Below, one piece after another: positions 17,222-25,595 of a stretch of DNA of 64,000 nucleotides. The stretch is from Sinorhizobium terangae (GTDB lineage: Bacteria > Pseudomonadota > Alphaproteobacteria > Rhizobiales > Rhizobiaceae), in contig NZ_WITC01000121.1 in NCBI RefSeq assembly GCF_009601505.1, positions 1 to 64,000 on the forward strand, read 5' to 3'. The position numbers and the translations under genes were made by a program. Position 1 is the first letter of the stretch. Every line of letters starts with the position of its first letter. A model generated the notes under the pieces. It made no database searches and was not told the DNA's origin. It saw nothing but the letters and a program-made list of their open reading frames with translations.

Positions 17222-17659
17222 ATGGCGTTGCATCTCATAAAGCTCTGTGTCGGCGCAGAATCGGTCGAGGACCTGCGCGAGTGGGTTTCGCGCAAGGCGC
17301 TGGCTGCGATTGCGGCCGGCCAGGAGCCCCATTCGTTCCATACGACCCGGATGGTACCGAAACGGACCGAGGAACTGCTTGCCGGTGGTTCACTCTATTG
17401 GGTGATCAAGGGGCATGTGCAGGCGCGGCAGCCTTTGATCGGGATAGAAACCTTCACCGACGGCGAGGGCATCGGCCGCTGCAATCTCATCCTCGGACCG
17501 GAAGTGGTTGAAACCGAGCTGCAGCCGCGCCGGGCTTTCCAGGGATGGCGCTATCTGCAGGACAACGAGGCGCCGCGCGACCTGGCTTCGCTCTCCTCCG
17601 GCGAGGCGGACATGCCGCTGGAACTGCGGCGCGAACTGGCGGAACTCGGCCTTCTCTAA
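17222..17659 (+). CDS. DUF1489-family protein
   Basis: A 145-residue soluble protein of the alphaproteobacterial DUF1489 family. Family blocks include LIKLCVGAESVEDL near the N-terminus, HTTRMVPKRTEELL, GSLYWVIKGHVQARQPL and GWRYLQDNEAPRDL. Length is standard. Function is not known; in many alphaproteobacteria it sits singly among housekeeping genes, as here between sdaA and the DD-carboxypeptidase. Confidence 0.9.
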   Translation: MALHLIKLCVGAESVEDLREWVSRKALAAIAAGQEPHSFHTTRMVPKRTEELLAGGSLYWVIKGHVQARQPLIGIETFTDGEGIGRCNLILGPEVVETELQPRRAFQGWRYLQDNEAPRDLASLSSGEADMPLELRRELAELGLL

Positions 17660-17725
17660 GCAATTCCAGGAAGGCGTGTCCTTCCATCCGGAATTACGGG
17701 GGAGAGCCCTCGACATTCCTGGAAA

Positions 17726-17995
17726 TCAGTGGATGCGCAATCGGAGCGGATAACGACGGCCGGGCGCGGTCACATGCAGGTGGATGCCGGCGCGGGGCTG
17801 GGTCGAGCGCCAAGCGCGCGCGCCATGCGTCAAAAGCATCCCGACGAGATCGCGCGTCTTCGCTTTCGAGCGGGTCAAGCCGATGTCGGCGATGCGCATG
17901 GCGGCCTCATGCAGCGGATGCAGACCGATGCGTGAAGATCTCGTTTTCTTTCCCGGCATCACGGTAACACCGGGAACATTCTCGTTCACTGCCAT
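17726..17995 (-). CDS. Hypothetical basic protein
   Basis: An 89-residue reading frame on the minus strand in the gap between DUF1489 and the carboxypeptidase gene. GAGG lies about 7 bases before the ATG at 17995. The product is basic, with an Arg/Lys-rich second half (RSKAKTRDL, GRRYPLRLRIH), and has no membrane segment. No family recognised. The alternatives are a non-coding gap or a real small rhizobial protein; I lean slightly to the latter because of the ribosome site. Confidence 0.45.
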   Translation of the reverse strand: MAVNENVPGVTVMPGKKTRSSRIGLHPLHEAAMRIADIGLTRSKAKTRDLVGMLLTHGARAWRSTQPRAGIHLHVTAPGRRYPLRLRIH

Positions 17996-18073
17996 GACCA
18001 ACCTCGTTACGCTCTACAATTCCGAGGAAGACGGCCGGGCAAAACGCACCCCGCCGTCAGAAAGTCGTGTTTG

Positions 18074-19564
18074 TTACATCTGGCTCGCCCAGCAAGCGAA
18101 ACCCTTCTTCTTCAATACCTTGCATGCATTGACAGCTTTGTCCTGGTCGTCGAAGCCGCCGAAACGTGCGCGGTAGACCTGGCCACCGCCGTTCGAGAAG
18201 GCGACGGTAAACGGTGTCGCGTTGCGCAACGTCTTGCCGCCTTTTTCCTTGGCGTTGCCGAGAAGCGTCATCGCCTGCGCCTTGTCAGGCGTTGCGCCGA
18301 TCTGGATGACCCAACCCTGTGGTTGCGCCTGTTGTTCCGGCTGGGTCTCTACCTTGGCGGCAACCGAGTTGGTGATCTGGGTATCGACATCCCCGGCCGC
18401 CGGCTCTGCGGCGAGCTTGGCGCTCTGGGCGTCGAGTGTGTTCGGCGCGATCTTGCCAGTAAGCACCGGATTGTCGGACACTGGCTGCGTTGCAGCGTAG
18501 GCCATTTCCATACGGCTGGAGCTTTCGCCACTGTAGCGGAAGTCCGGAACCGGGCCGGTATTGGGCAGATTCATGGCAGCCGAGGCGACCGCAACGGGCG
18601 CTGCCGCAGGCTTGACTTCGGCCTGCGCAACGGCGGCAACGGGCGGTTCGGCGGTCGGTGTTTGGGCGATCAGGTTGCCGCCGCCACGGCGCGAAGCGGC
18701 CGGCATGTATTTGGCGACGAGCTTGCGCATCTGGGCGTCGCGAGCACCACCGGACGTTCCGCCCAGCACGACGGCGACAATGCTGCGACCGTCGAGCTGT
18801 GCCGAGGTCACCAGGTTGAAGCCTGAGGCGCGGGTGTAACCGGTCTTGATGCCGTCGACACCGCGGACATTACCAAGCAGCCGGTTATGGTTGCCGATCG
18901 TCTGCTTACCGAAACGGAAGCTCCGCGTAGAGAAATAGTCGTAATATTGCGGAAAGTGCTGCCTGAGCGCGATGCCAAGCCGCGCCTGATCACGGGCCGT
19001 CGTCTTCTGGTCCGGGTTCGGCAGGCCGTTGGCATTGCGATAGGTTGTGTGCGTCATGCCGAGCGCACGCGCCTTGTTGGTCATCATCCGGGCAAAACGC
19101 TGTTCGGAACCGCCCAGGAGTTCGCCCAGTGCCGTGGCAGCGTCGTTGGCCGAGCGCGTCACGAGCGAGAGGATCGCCTGCTCGACGGTGATCGAATTGC
19201 CGGCGCGCACACCCAGTTTGGATGGGGGTTCTGCCGCGGCGTTCTTGGAGAACGGAACTGGCGTGGACTTGCTGATCCGTCCTGCTTCCAGCGCTTCGAA
19301 CGTAAGATACAGCGTCATCATTTTGGTGAGAGACGCCGGATAGCGCAACTCGTCCGCATCCTCGCCGTAAAGCACCTTGCCGGTTTTCGCATCGACGACG
19401 ATGCCGGCGTATTTCGAATTGGCCATTGCCGGCGCGGAGAGTGCCAATAGGGCAACGGCGCCGGCGAGGACAATCCGTCCTGCGATTTTTGAAAAGGCGC
19501 CAAGCGGGCGTTTCGCGATATCAAAAAAAACGGATTGAGACACTACGCTGCTCTTTATTCTCAT
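18074..19564 (-). CDS. D-alanyl-D-alanine carboxypeptidase (penicillin-binding protein) with SPOR domain
   Basis: A 496-residue periplasmic peptidoglycan enzyme that trims the terminal D-Ala of stem peptides. A signal/anchor helix (IVLAGAVALLALSAPAMA) precedes a serine peptidase S11 domain with SxxK as SLTK, SxN as SAN, and KTG in GIKTGYTRASG. A long Ala/Pro/Val linker leads to a C-terminal SPOR domain (about 415-490, GWVIQIGATPDKAQA to KKKGFACW), which binds denuded glycan at division septa. This S11-plus-SPOR layout is common in Rhizobiales. The start at 19564 is the ATG nearest the signal sequence; its ribosome site is weak. Confidence 0.92.
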   Translation of the reverse strand: MRIKSSVVSQSVFFDIAKRPLGAFSKIAGRIVLAGAVALLALSAPAMANSKYAGIVVDAKTGKVLYGEDADELRYPASLTKMMTLYLTFEALEAGRISKSTPVPFSKNAAAEPPSKLGVRAGNSITVEQAILSLVTRSANDAATALGELLGGSEQRFARMMTNKARALGMTHTTYRNANGLPNPDQKTTARDQARLGIALRQHFPQYYDYFSTRSFRFGKQTIGNHNRLLGNVRGVDGIKTGYTRASGFNLVTSAQLDGRSIVAVVLGGTSGGARDAQMRKLVAKYMPAASRRGGGNLIAQTPTAEPPVAAVAQAEVKPAAAPVAVASAAMNLPNTGPVPDFRYSGESSSRMEMAYAATQPVSDNPVLTGKIAPNTLDAQSAKLAAEPAAGDVDTQITNSVAAKVETQPEQQAQPQGWVIQIGATPDKAQAMTLLGNAKEKGGKTLRNATPFTVAFSNGGGQVYRARFGGFDDQDKAVNACKVLKKKGFACWASQM

Positions 19565-19746
19565 GTCATGGATGCCGTCCGGACATGTCGCCGGAAACGA
19601 CCGTTCCTGCGACAGTATCGGGATAGCGTTACCAATCGGTTTATGATGAATGATTGGTTTCCTGGAGCGGGCCGTTTTGTTCAGGAACGGCACCGGTCAA
19701 CCCAACCGGGTCGGCGCTTCGCCTGCACCACGACTCTTGGACAAAA

Positions 19747-20478
19747 TCAGGGCGCCAGCCGGCTGCGAACGAAGGTTTCCACGGAATCGTCGATCAGTCG
19801 CCATTGCGGCAGCAGCTTGCTCGAAAAACGATAGAGCGCGGTGAGATCCTTGCCGACATGCACGTCGCGCTGGCAGTCGGCGCTGGTCGATGCTTCGGCG
19901 TCCGCGGGCAGGGTACAGCGCAGCACGTAAGGCGATCGCCCGGCACGGTCCGCGGTGAAGAAAACTTCACCGGCGTAGCTTGTATTCGACTTGGCGTCGT
20001 GCCGGATCAAGCCGGCGGGGCCGGGATGCGCCTCGTTGCTGAGGATGTGGCGATAGATAGGCTCCAGGCGTCCCGACATGTCCTGCGACATCGTGCTTTG
20101 TGAGAGTTGCAGAAAGATCAGGTTTTCTGGCCGGTTGATATCGTCGAACAAGTTCCGGGTATTCTCGCCATAGCCTTCGAGCGCCGGCCAGGTCAGGTAA
20201 AGGTCGATGCGCTCGGCAATACTCGTCGCGCGCTGGCTTTCGAAGCGGATGATGTTGGCCGGTAGCCGCAGGTGATCCTGCCCGATGAAGATGTCGTAGA
20301 TTTCTTGACTGGAGGTGTGTCCGGCAAGCGCGAGCCTGGCCCCAAGCCGGTGTCCGGAAATCGAGACGATCACGGTCAGTGCCGCCAGCAGAACGACGAC
20401 CGCGGCAACCTTGTAGACGAGGCGCGGTGAGAGGAGCGGCGAAAGTTCCGGTTCGGGGCCGCTGGATGGCGCATTCAT
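19747..20478 (-). CDS. Membrane-anchored protein of unknown function
   Basis: A 243-residue protein with one N-terminal membrane helix (VYKVAAVVVLLAALTVIVSI) after a short cytoplasmic segment, then about 200 residues predicted periplasmic. The outer part contains QEIYDIFIGQDHLRLP and FFTADRAGRSPYVLRCTLP with two cysteines (VLRCTLPAD and SADCQRD) that could form a disulfide. GGACG lies upstream of the ATG. No named family recognised, though similar rhizobial proteins are annotated hypothetical. Its neighbour on the same strand is the SPOR carboxypeptidase, which fits an envelope role but does not prove it. Confidence 0.75.
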   Translation of the reverse strand: MNAPSSGPEPELSPLLSPRLVYKVAAVVVLLAALTVIVSISGHRLGARLALAGHTSSQEIYDIFIGQDHLRLPANIIRFESQRATSIAERIDLYLTWPALEGYGENTRNLFDDINRPENLIFLQLSQSTMSQDMSGRLEPIYRHILSNEAHPGPAGLIRHDAKSNTSYAGEVFFTADRAGRSPYVLRCTLPADAEASTSADCQRDVHVGKDLTALYRFSSKLLPQWRLIDDSVETFVRSRLAP

Positions 20479-20634
20479 GCAGGATCGTCCGTCGCGGTGG
20501 CTTTTGTTGTGCCCCAATCCAGGATCGAGGAAAGGAGTTGGTCTGGCCGGGATGGTCACCTTCGACGGTCGACGAATATGGTTAATTTTCGGTGAAATGC
20601 ACTTTGGGTCAGCGCCGGCGGGGCGGGCTCCTCG

Positions 20635-20671
20635 GAAAAGAAAAGCCGGTTCCGGGGACAACGGAACCGGC
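20635..20671 (-). terminator. Intrinsic terminator serving the BTLCP gene
   Basis: Read on the minus strand: GCCGGTTCCG / CGGAACCGGC stem of 10 perfect pairs, 7-base loop, then TTTTCTTTTC. It lies 188 bases past the peptidase stop, with a mosaic element in between. Confidence 0.75.
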
Positions 20672-20777
20672 CACTGCATGATTCCCTAGATCGGAAGCGA
20701 TGTGAGGACAAAATCATGCGGCAATTCAAAGTGCTACGGCGACCCTTGCGCGTCCAATTGGACGCGCGGCGCTGTAG
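20672..20777 (+). repeat. Interspersed mosaic element, copy 5
   Basis: CACTGCATGATTCCC opening, GAGGACAAAATCATGC, the core GGCAATTCAAAGTGCTAC, and the inner cruciform arms GCGCGTCC / GGACGCGC before GGCGCTGTAG. It sits between the BTLCP stop and its terminator. Confidence 0.85.
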
Positions 20778-20858
20778 GGGCCTGGTCGACACGGGGAACG
20801 CGGAATTGACCGAAGCCCGACAGATGTCATCAGTGGATGGCAGCCCGGCAGAGCGCCT

Positions 20859-21467
20859 TTATTGTGTCTTGACGCTGCCGACTGCCACGGCGCGGCCGTC
20901 CTGCAGTTTCACCCAGCGTCCGGCATTCTCGGAAGACTGCCGCTTCAGGAAGGTGTACTCGGTCTCCGACCAGCGAAGCACCTTGCTGCGCATGTTGTCG
21001 AGGATGAAGTCGCCGCGGTCGGTGCGTACGGTAAGAACCGCATGGCCGTCGCCATTTGGCTGCAGCACGACGGTGATCAGCAGATCGGCGGGAGAAAGGC
21101 CGCTCTCGATCAGCTTGCGGCGCTTGAGGAGCACATAGTCCTCACAGTCGCCGACGGTGTCCGGATAGGACCATTCTTCTTCGACGCCATGGATTTCCAT
21201 GTCGGTCATCGGGGTCACCGCCTGGTTGACCTCATAATTGACCTCGAGAATTTTCTGCCAGCTCTCGCGGGTCAGCACCATCGGGCCACCATCGGTTCCA
21301 TTGGCGGTGCATTCGGACGGATTGTGCTTGCAAAACTCGTAGTGACCGATCGGCGGATTGGTTGTGCCGCCCACCGTGATGTTCGCCGGAAGGGCGAGGG
21401 CTGCCTCGGTCAGGAAGCCGACGAAAAGGGCCGCGACCGCAATCGTCTTGGTGATGGCTCTGTGCAT
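20859..21467 (-). CDS. Transglutaminase-like cysteine peptidase (BTLCP)
   Basis: A 202-residue secreted member of the bacterial transglutaminase-like cysteine proteinase family (Pfam BTLCP). A cleavable signal peptide (MHRAITKTIAVAALFVGFL...ALA) is followed by the catalytic Cys in TVGDCEDYVLLKR, His in GDGHAVLTVRTDRG and Asp in FILDNM. LapG-like relatives cut biofilm adhesins at the cell surface under c-di-GMP control, but the short rhizobial BTLCP forms have no proven substrate. GGGGAG lies before the ATG. The upstream region is AT-rich with phased direct repeats, suggesting regulated expression. Confidence 0.9.
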   Translation of the reverse strand: MHRAITKTIAVAALFVGFLTEAALALPANITVGGTTNPPIGHYEFCKHNPSECTANGTDGGPMVLTRESWQKILEVNYEVNQAVTPMTDMEIHGVEEEWSYPDTVGDCEDYVLLKRRKLIESGLSPADLLITVVLQPNGDGHAVLTVRTDRGDFILDNMRSKVLRWSETEYTFLKRQSSENAGRWVKLQDGRAVAVGSVKTQ

Positions 21468-21544
21468 TGTTGTCTCCCCGTTATGGTTCGACAATGGCAC
21501 AGAGTTTTTTATCCGCGGCGAAGAAGCGAGGTAAAAACAAGTAC

Positions 21545-21599
21545 AAATAAGAATAGTATGCGCAGAAAATAAGAATAAAAAGCCAATCAAATAAGAATA
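21545..21599. repeat. Three 11-bp direct repeats with 22-bp period
   Basis: AAATAAGAATA occurs at 21545-21555, 21567-21577 and 21589-21599, each exactly 22 bases apart, about two helical turns. The array lies 78-132 bases upstream of the BTLCP start in the most AT-rich stretch of the window. An inverted pair AATCAA / TTGATT overlaps the third unit. Confidence 0.75.
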
Positions 21600-22091
21600 A
21601 ATATTGATTCAAATTTTAATGAAGCTTCCATCTGCGGGGAGTCGATTGGTGCTGCTCAAGATTTGCCATCCTGCTGAAAAACAAGGGTAATTAGAGGAGA
21701 AGGGCCAACTCGTGGCCGAGGCGATTGTGCCAACTGCTTGGATATGTTGCGGTGTCTGAAGTCGCGGAAAGAGACTGTTAAAACCGGGGCTTGCGCCCAA
21801 TTCTCAGCCCGGACGGGCAATACGCGGCAAATTTTTCCGAAAAAATATTTGAGAAACGCTCGACCGTCACACGAGGGACGTCGTGTTCCACGTCGGCTCA
21901 TCGTGTCCAGGATGGCTCGTGTACGATGCAAGTGACCCCACGGGGGCGCCGACAAGGAGGTGCCTTGGTCGCCGCGAACGTCATCATCGGGCGTTCGCCG
22001 TCGTGGTGCATGTGGCGGCGGGGTCGAAACACGGGATAACTGTCAGAGGCATTCGCTGCGTCGAGCGTCCGACAGGTTTACCGCGGATGAC
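21600..22091. other. Non-coding gap between BTLCP and PilZ genes
   Basis: About 490 bases, AT-rich at the left and of average composition at the right. Short frames are open on both strands but none has a motif or a good start. It holds the promoter side of the BTLCP gene and the 3' side of the PilZ gene. I see no RNA gene. Confidence 0.5.
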
Positions 22092-22700
22092 TCAAAGGAA
22101 TTCGGCCAGTGCCTCGCGAGACTGGATGCCGGAGAATTCGACCGCTACACCTTCCTGGAAGTGCCGAACGATCCTGCCCTTCATGTTGCCGAGCTTGACG
22201 GGGGTGCCGATCGAGGGCCGGGTTTCGATGTCGATCGCGGCGCCCGAGAGGGAGAGGTCAATGATGCGGCAAGCGTATTTTTCGCCCGTGCCCAGCGTGA
22301 GTTCGGTCAGGGCCTTGCGCGGGAGGAGGCGGTCATGGCGCCGATCCTCCGGCAGGCCGAGCTCGTGCTTGTTGGCGATCCATGTCAACTGCGCCGCCAG
22401 CTTCTCGCGCTTTCGCTCGGTGGCGTTGAGCTGGATGACGAAAGCGTGATCCGCGAGTCGCGACACGGTGCCCTCGAGTCGTCCGACGTGCTCGATATAG
22501 GCGACGATCCGCTCGCCGGCGCGTGGGCGGGCGGGCGAGGAAAACACCACGTCGCCGGGCGACATGTCGACTGCGGTGCAATCAAATTCATCGCGATTGG
22601 CAAGCATCAGTCGTCCCGAAAGATTTACCGAAACGCGCTGAAAGGCACTTTCCTGGTGCGGCTTCGGGCCGGTCTTTTGTGCGTGCTGAAACGAGAACAT
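22092..22700 (-). CDS. PilZ-domain protein, likely c-di-GMP effector (two PilZ-like domains)
   Basis: A 202-residue cytoplasmic protein. The first half (about 20-95) resembles a degenerate PilZ domain with QRVSVN and VDMSPGDVVF. The second (about 115-195) has the full ligand pattern: the RxxxR arm in DRRHDRLLPRK and the D/NxSxxG motif in IIDLSLSGAAID. Binding of cyclic di-GMP by the second domain is therefore likely. ATG at 22700 is preferred over a GTG two codons earlier. The PAS-domain gene lies 94 bases upstream on the same strand and may be co-transcribed. The output pathway (motility, polysaccharide or other) is unknown. Confidence 0.88.
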   Translation of the reverse strand: MFSFQHAQKTGPKPHQESAFQRVSVNLSGRLMLANRDEFDCTAVDMSPGDVVFSSPARPRAGERIVAYIEHVGRLEGTVSRLADHAFVIQLNATERKREKLAAQLTWIANKHELGLPEDRRHDRLLPRKALTELTLGTGEKYACRIIDLSLSGAAIDIETRPSIGTPVKLGNMKGRIVRHFQEGVAVEFSGIQSREALAEFL

Positions 22701-22794
22701 GGTCACTCTGCGATCGAAGTATCCTTGCCTGTGAAATTATAGGCGGTCTCGGTTAATAGAAGGTTGGCCCAGCGATGGGCTACCTTTTCGCGGC

Positions 22795-23406
22795 TCAGCG
22801 TTCACGCCCGCCCTCGAAGATGCGCAGATGCTGGACCTTGCGGCCGTTTTCTTCACGGTGTGTTGGGGCACTGACAGCATGGGAAGCCTCAGCCATCTCC
22901 AAGCGACCGCCGCGCCCGCTGTCGAGAATTTGCAGGCCTTGCGGGACAAGGCATTCAAGCGGCGTCATATGCAGCCATGAAGGCCGAGACAGCGGCGCCA
23001 GCGAACCGAGGATACGGTCGCTGTCGCCCTGCGGCGACCCGAGCGGCGTCAGCAGCAACTCGGTCTCCAGCCGTTCGCCGCCTGCCGTCAGGCCGCAGGC
23101 GGAAAGGGCGGCGAGCGAGCGTTGCGTCATCACCCGATCGGCGATCCGAACGGCTTCGCTCGCTTCGCTGGCTGGCCACAATGTGCCAAATGGCTGGCCG
23201 CGCAACTCGCGACCGAAAAGAGCGCAGACATGGGTGCCGGCGAGCCGGAAGCGGATGTCGCCGCCTGGCTGCCGTTCGAGGATGAACAGGTTCGGCAGCA
23301 GCGCGCAAATCTCTTGCGGTTCTATCTCGTCGCGGCGGGGGAGGTCCCGCTCACCCCGCAACGTGTTCCAATATCGGAACAGCTCTATCGTCGTTTTGCT
23401 GCGCAT
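22795..23406 (-). CDS. PAS-domain protein (PAS_5-like)
   Basis: A 203-residue soluble protein. The first 150 residues fit the alphaproteobacterial PAS_5-type domain: ELFRYWNTLRGERDLPRRDEI at the N-terminus, then LPNLFILER and GDIRFRLAGTHVCALFGREL. There is no kinase, GGDEF or EAL output domain, so it may sense a ligand and act through a partner. It precedes the PilZ gene on the same strand; a link to c-di-GMP signalling is an inference from adjacency only. Its start faces the region with the orphan terminator. Confidence 0.8.
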   Translation of the reverse strand: MRSKTTIELFRYWNTLRGERDLPRRDEIEPQEICALLPNLFILERQPGGDIRFRLAGTHVCALFGRELRGQPFGTLWPASEASEAVRIADRVMTQRSLAALSACGLTAGGERLETELLLTPLGSPQGDSDRILGSLAPLSRPSWLHMTPLECLVPQGLQILDSGRGGRLEMAEASHAVSAPTHREENGRKVQHLRIFEGGRER

Positions 23407-23632
23407 GATGCTTATTCATTCCGTCGATCCGGCTCTCGCTGCTCCTAATTGGCACAGCGGTGCCGCTCCTTCGATTTCAGGAATTGCGGTGCGATTTTCG
23501 TGCCACGCCGATATTAAGGTTAACAAACGGTTTCGATTGCGTTCCGCGTCGCCTGCTGGCACTGAAATGACATCACTTCACGAAGGTTTGCCTTCAGCAC
23601 GCAATTGGAGCTCGGTATAAGGGGCTCACCGG

Positions 23633-23664
23633 CCGTTCAGTTTTTACTGGACGGTCTTTTTTTG
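23633..23664 (+). terminator. Orphan intrinsic terminator on the plus strand
   Basis: CCGTTCAGT / ACTGGACGG stem (9 pairs, one G-T), TTTT loop, then TCTTTTTTTG. No plus-strand gene ends before it: the PAS gene to the left runs the other way and rhomboid begins 86 bases to the right. It may end a small RNA transcribed from within 23410-23632, where a second hairpin (GAAGG / CCTTC around 23580-23595) is visible. Confidence 0.7.
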
Positions 23665-23749
23665 TTTGCTTATGCCTTCGCGCTATCCGGTGGCGGTACC
23701 TCCGTAAAACCTGATCGCGAACGCGCAGCAGCGATGGAAGAGAGCAGGC

Positions 23750-24481
23750 ATGGAACGAGATCAGGCAGCGACACCAGCGGAAACGGATACCGAGAGCGAA
23801 ACGGTCCGCGTCCGCGAACCCGCCTTCAATCTGCCGGCGGGGCTAACCGGCATCCTCTTGTTCCTCATCGCCGTACACGCGGTGAGAACCTATCTCCTCT
23901 CGGAGGCCGCCGATCAGGAGCTCATTCTGAATTTCGCCTTCCTGCCGGTTCGTTACACCCTCCCGCTTTCGGAACAAGGACTCGTTTGGCTCTGGACCCC
24001 GGTCACCTATTCGTTTCTGCACGGCAGTTGGGATCACCTCATCTTCAACATCTTCTGGATGGTTGCTTTCGGGGCGCCGGTCGTGCGGCGCATCGGCATG
24101 GCGCGTCTGGCCGTGTTCTGGTGCCTGTCGGCCGCCGCCGCCGTTGCCTTGCACACGGCTTTTCATTGGGGGGAAATCGTCGTCGTGGTCGGCGCCTCGG
24201 GGGTTGTATCCGGTTTCATGGGGGCCGCCGCGCGCTTCGTCTTCTCGCCAAGCGGCCGCATCAGCCGTCAGTTCGCCCATCTCAACCGGCGGCTTTCGCT
24301 AACAGAAACGCTTGCCAATCGCTCGGTGCTGGTCTTCACCGGCATCTGGTTCCTGACCAATTTTCTGGTCGGGCTCGGCATGTTCTCCGTTGGCGGCGCG
24401 GGAAGCGTCGCCTGGGAAGCACATATCGGCGGTTTCCTCTTCGGCTTTCTCCTGTTCGGGCTCTTCGACCCGCGCGACTAG
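23750..24481 (+). CDS. Rhomboid-family intramembrane serine protease
   Basis: A 243-residue polytopic protease that cuts membrane-spanning substrates within the bilayer. A charged, probably cytoplasmic N-terminus of 25 residues is followed by six helices. The catalytic Ser lies in VVGASGVVSGFMGAA and the His in WEAHIGGFLFGFLLFGLF; WSFLHG-type residues appear as YSFLHGSWDHLIFN in the L1/TM2 region. All dyad residues are present, so activity is likely. The ATG at 23750 follows the orphan terminator; a longer frame upstream crosses it. Substrates are unknown. Confidence 0.92.
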   Translation: MERDQAATPAETDTESETVRVREPAFNLPAGLTGILLFLIAVHAVRTYLLSEAADQELILNFAFLPVRYTLPLSEQGLVWLWTPVTYSFLHGSWDHLIFNIFWMVAFGAPVVRRIGMARLAVFWCLSAAAAVALHTAFHWGEIVVVVGASGVVSGFMGAAARFVFSPSGRISRQFAHLNRRLSLTETLANRSVLVFTGIWFLTNFLVGLGMFSVGGAGSVAWEAHIGGFLFGFLLFGLFDPRD

Positions 24482-24547
24482 CTCAGAACCGGGGGAATGG
24501 AGATCGGTATCCCAACGATGTCGGTCCTTAACCCACGAGAAACGATG

Positions 24548-24590
24548 ACATTTGTGATCCCGAATTGTTTCAACCTGGATTCACAAATGT
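24548..24590. other. Long inverted repeat (stem-loop) between rhomboid and CBS genes
   Basis: Arms ACATTTGTGATCC (24548-24560) and GGATTCACAAATGT (24577-24590) pair over 13 bases with one bulged T and a 16-base loop. No T-run follows. The rest of the 471-base gap holds only fragments of the mosaic element (around 24674-24704 and 24806-24893) and no gene. Confidence 0.6.
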
Positions 24591-24952
24591 GATGTCTGCG
24601 GGATCCGGCCGCTCGGGCGACAAGGCTTGATTTCCCCAGGTCGCTGGAGCACCATTCCCTACTGTCGCCTAAAGTACCACAGCGTCCTTTGGACATGCGG
24701 CGCTGGAGAGAGGGCGAGCGTGCAAGGCTGGGTGTCGGCCTGGTTTCGTGCGGGAGAGGCGCGAAGGCCAATGATCGGCATCGGAATTGGGGCGGGTTCC
24801 TGCGGCAACTCTGCACAGATATTTGATTGTGCAGAGGCTCGGGGTGTTACGGCGACCATCAAGCATCCAAAGTGACGTTCGGCGCTGCAAGCACAAGAGA
24901 CGGCCAGAACCTCTTCCCTCCGGCCCGGCGTGGTGTAACGGGAGATGTGTGG

Positions 24953-25381
24953 ATGTCAGTAAGAGCGATTCTCAACGAAAAAGGCCACAACGTCGTGACT
25001 GTCACGCCGGACGTGACAGTTCATCAGGCCGCGACCATTCTACATGGCAATCGTATCGGGGCGGTCGTCGTTGTCGATCCGGACGATCATATCGTCGGCA
25101 TTCTCACGGAGCGCGATGTCGTGGCTGCGATCGCCAAATACGGGGCCGCATGTCTCGACAGCTCGGTTTCCTCCGTCATGTGGCAGAACGTCTATTGCTG
25201 CCGCGAGGAAATGTCCATTGCTGCGCTGATGGAAATGATGAGTAAGCTGCGCGCACGCCACCTGCCGGTGGAAAAGGAAGGTCGCCTGGCCGGCATCGTT
25301 TCCATCGGTGACGTGGTGAAGCACCATATCCGCGCAATGGAGCACGAGACCGAACAGATCAAGGCTTATATTGCAGGTTGA
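24953..25381 (+). CDS. CBS-domain protein
   Basis: A 142-residue cytoplasmic protein made of two CBS domains and little else: residues 5-65 (VVTVTPDVTVHQAATIL ... GILTERDVVAAIAKYG) and 75-130 (MSIAALMEMMSKLRARHLPV ... GIVSIGDVVKHHI). Such proteins bind adenine nucleotides as energy sensors and act on partners; the partner is not clear here. GGGAG lies 9 bases before the ATG at 24953. Length is typical for the standalone rhizobial form. Confidence 0.9.
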   Translation: MSVRAILNEKGHNVVTVTPDVTVHQAATILHGNRIGAVVVVDPDDHIVGILTERDVVAAIAKYGAACLDSSVSSVMWQNVYCCREEMSIAALMEMMSKLRARHLPVEKEGRLAGIVSIGDVVKHHIRAMEHETEQIKAYIAG

Positions 25382-25489
25382 AGGGAAAGGGCGTGGCGAT
25401 GCGGCCCTCCGCACGCGCCTTTGACGTGCGCACCTTGTCATGCGCTCACGTTTGGTCCCTATCCTTGAATAGGCGGCCTCCACGCTAGC

Positions 25490-25590
25490 GCATCGGCCCG
25501 AAAATCGGACCCGATTTTCGGAAAGCACGATGCGTAGACTCAAAGAGTTGCAGCGTCCTTTGTGCGTCCTAAAGGACGCACGGCGCTGTG
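25490..25590 (+). repeat. Interspersed mosaic element, variant copy 6
   Basis: Differs at the left end: the palindrome is CCGAAAATCGG / CCGATTTTCGG instead of the AT-rich TTAAA type. The right half keeps GACTCAAAGAGTTGCAGCG and the cruciform GTGCGTCC / GGACGCAC. It ends within 6 bases of the patatin gene stop. Confidence 0.75.
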
Positions 25591-25595
25591 GGGGG

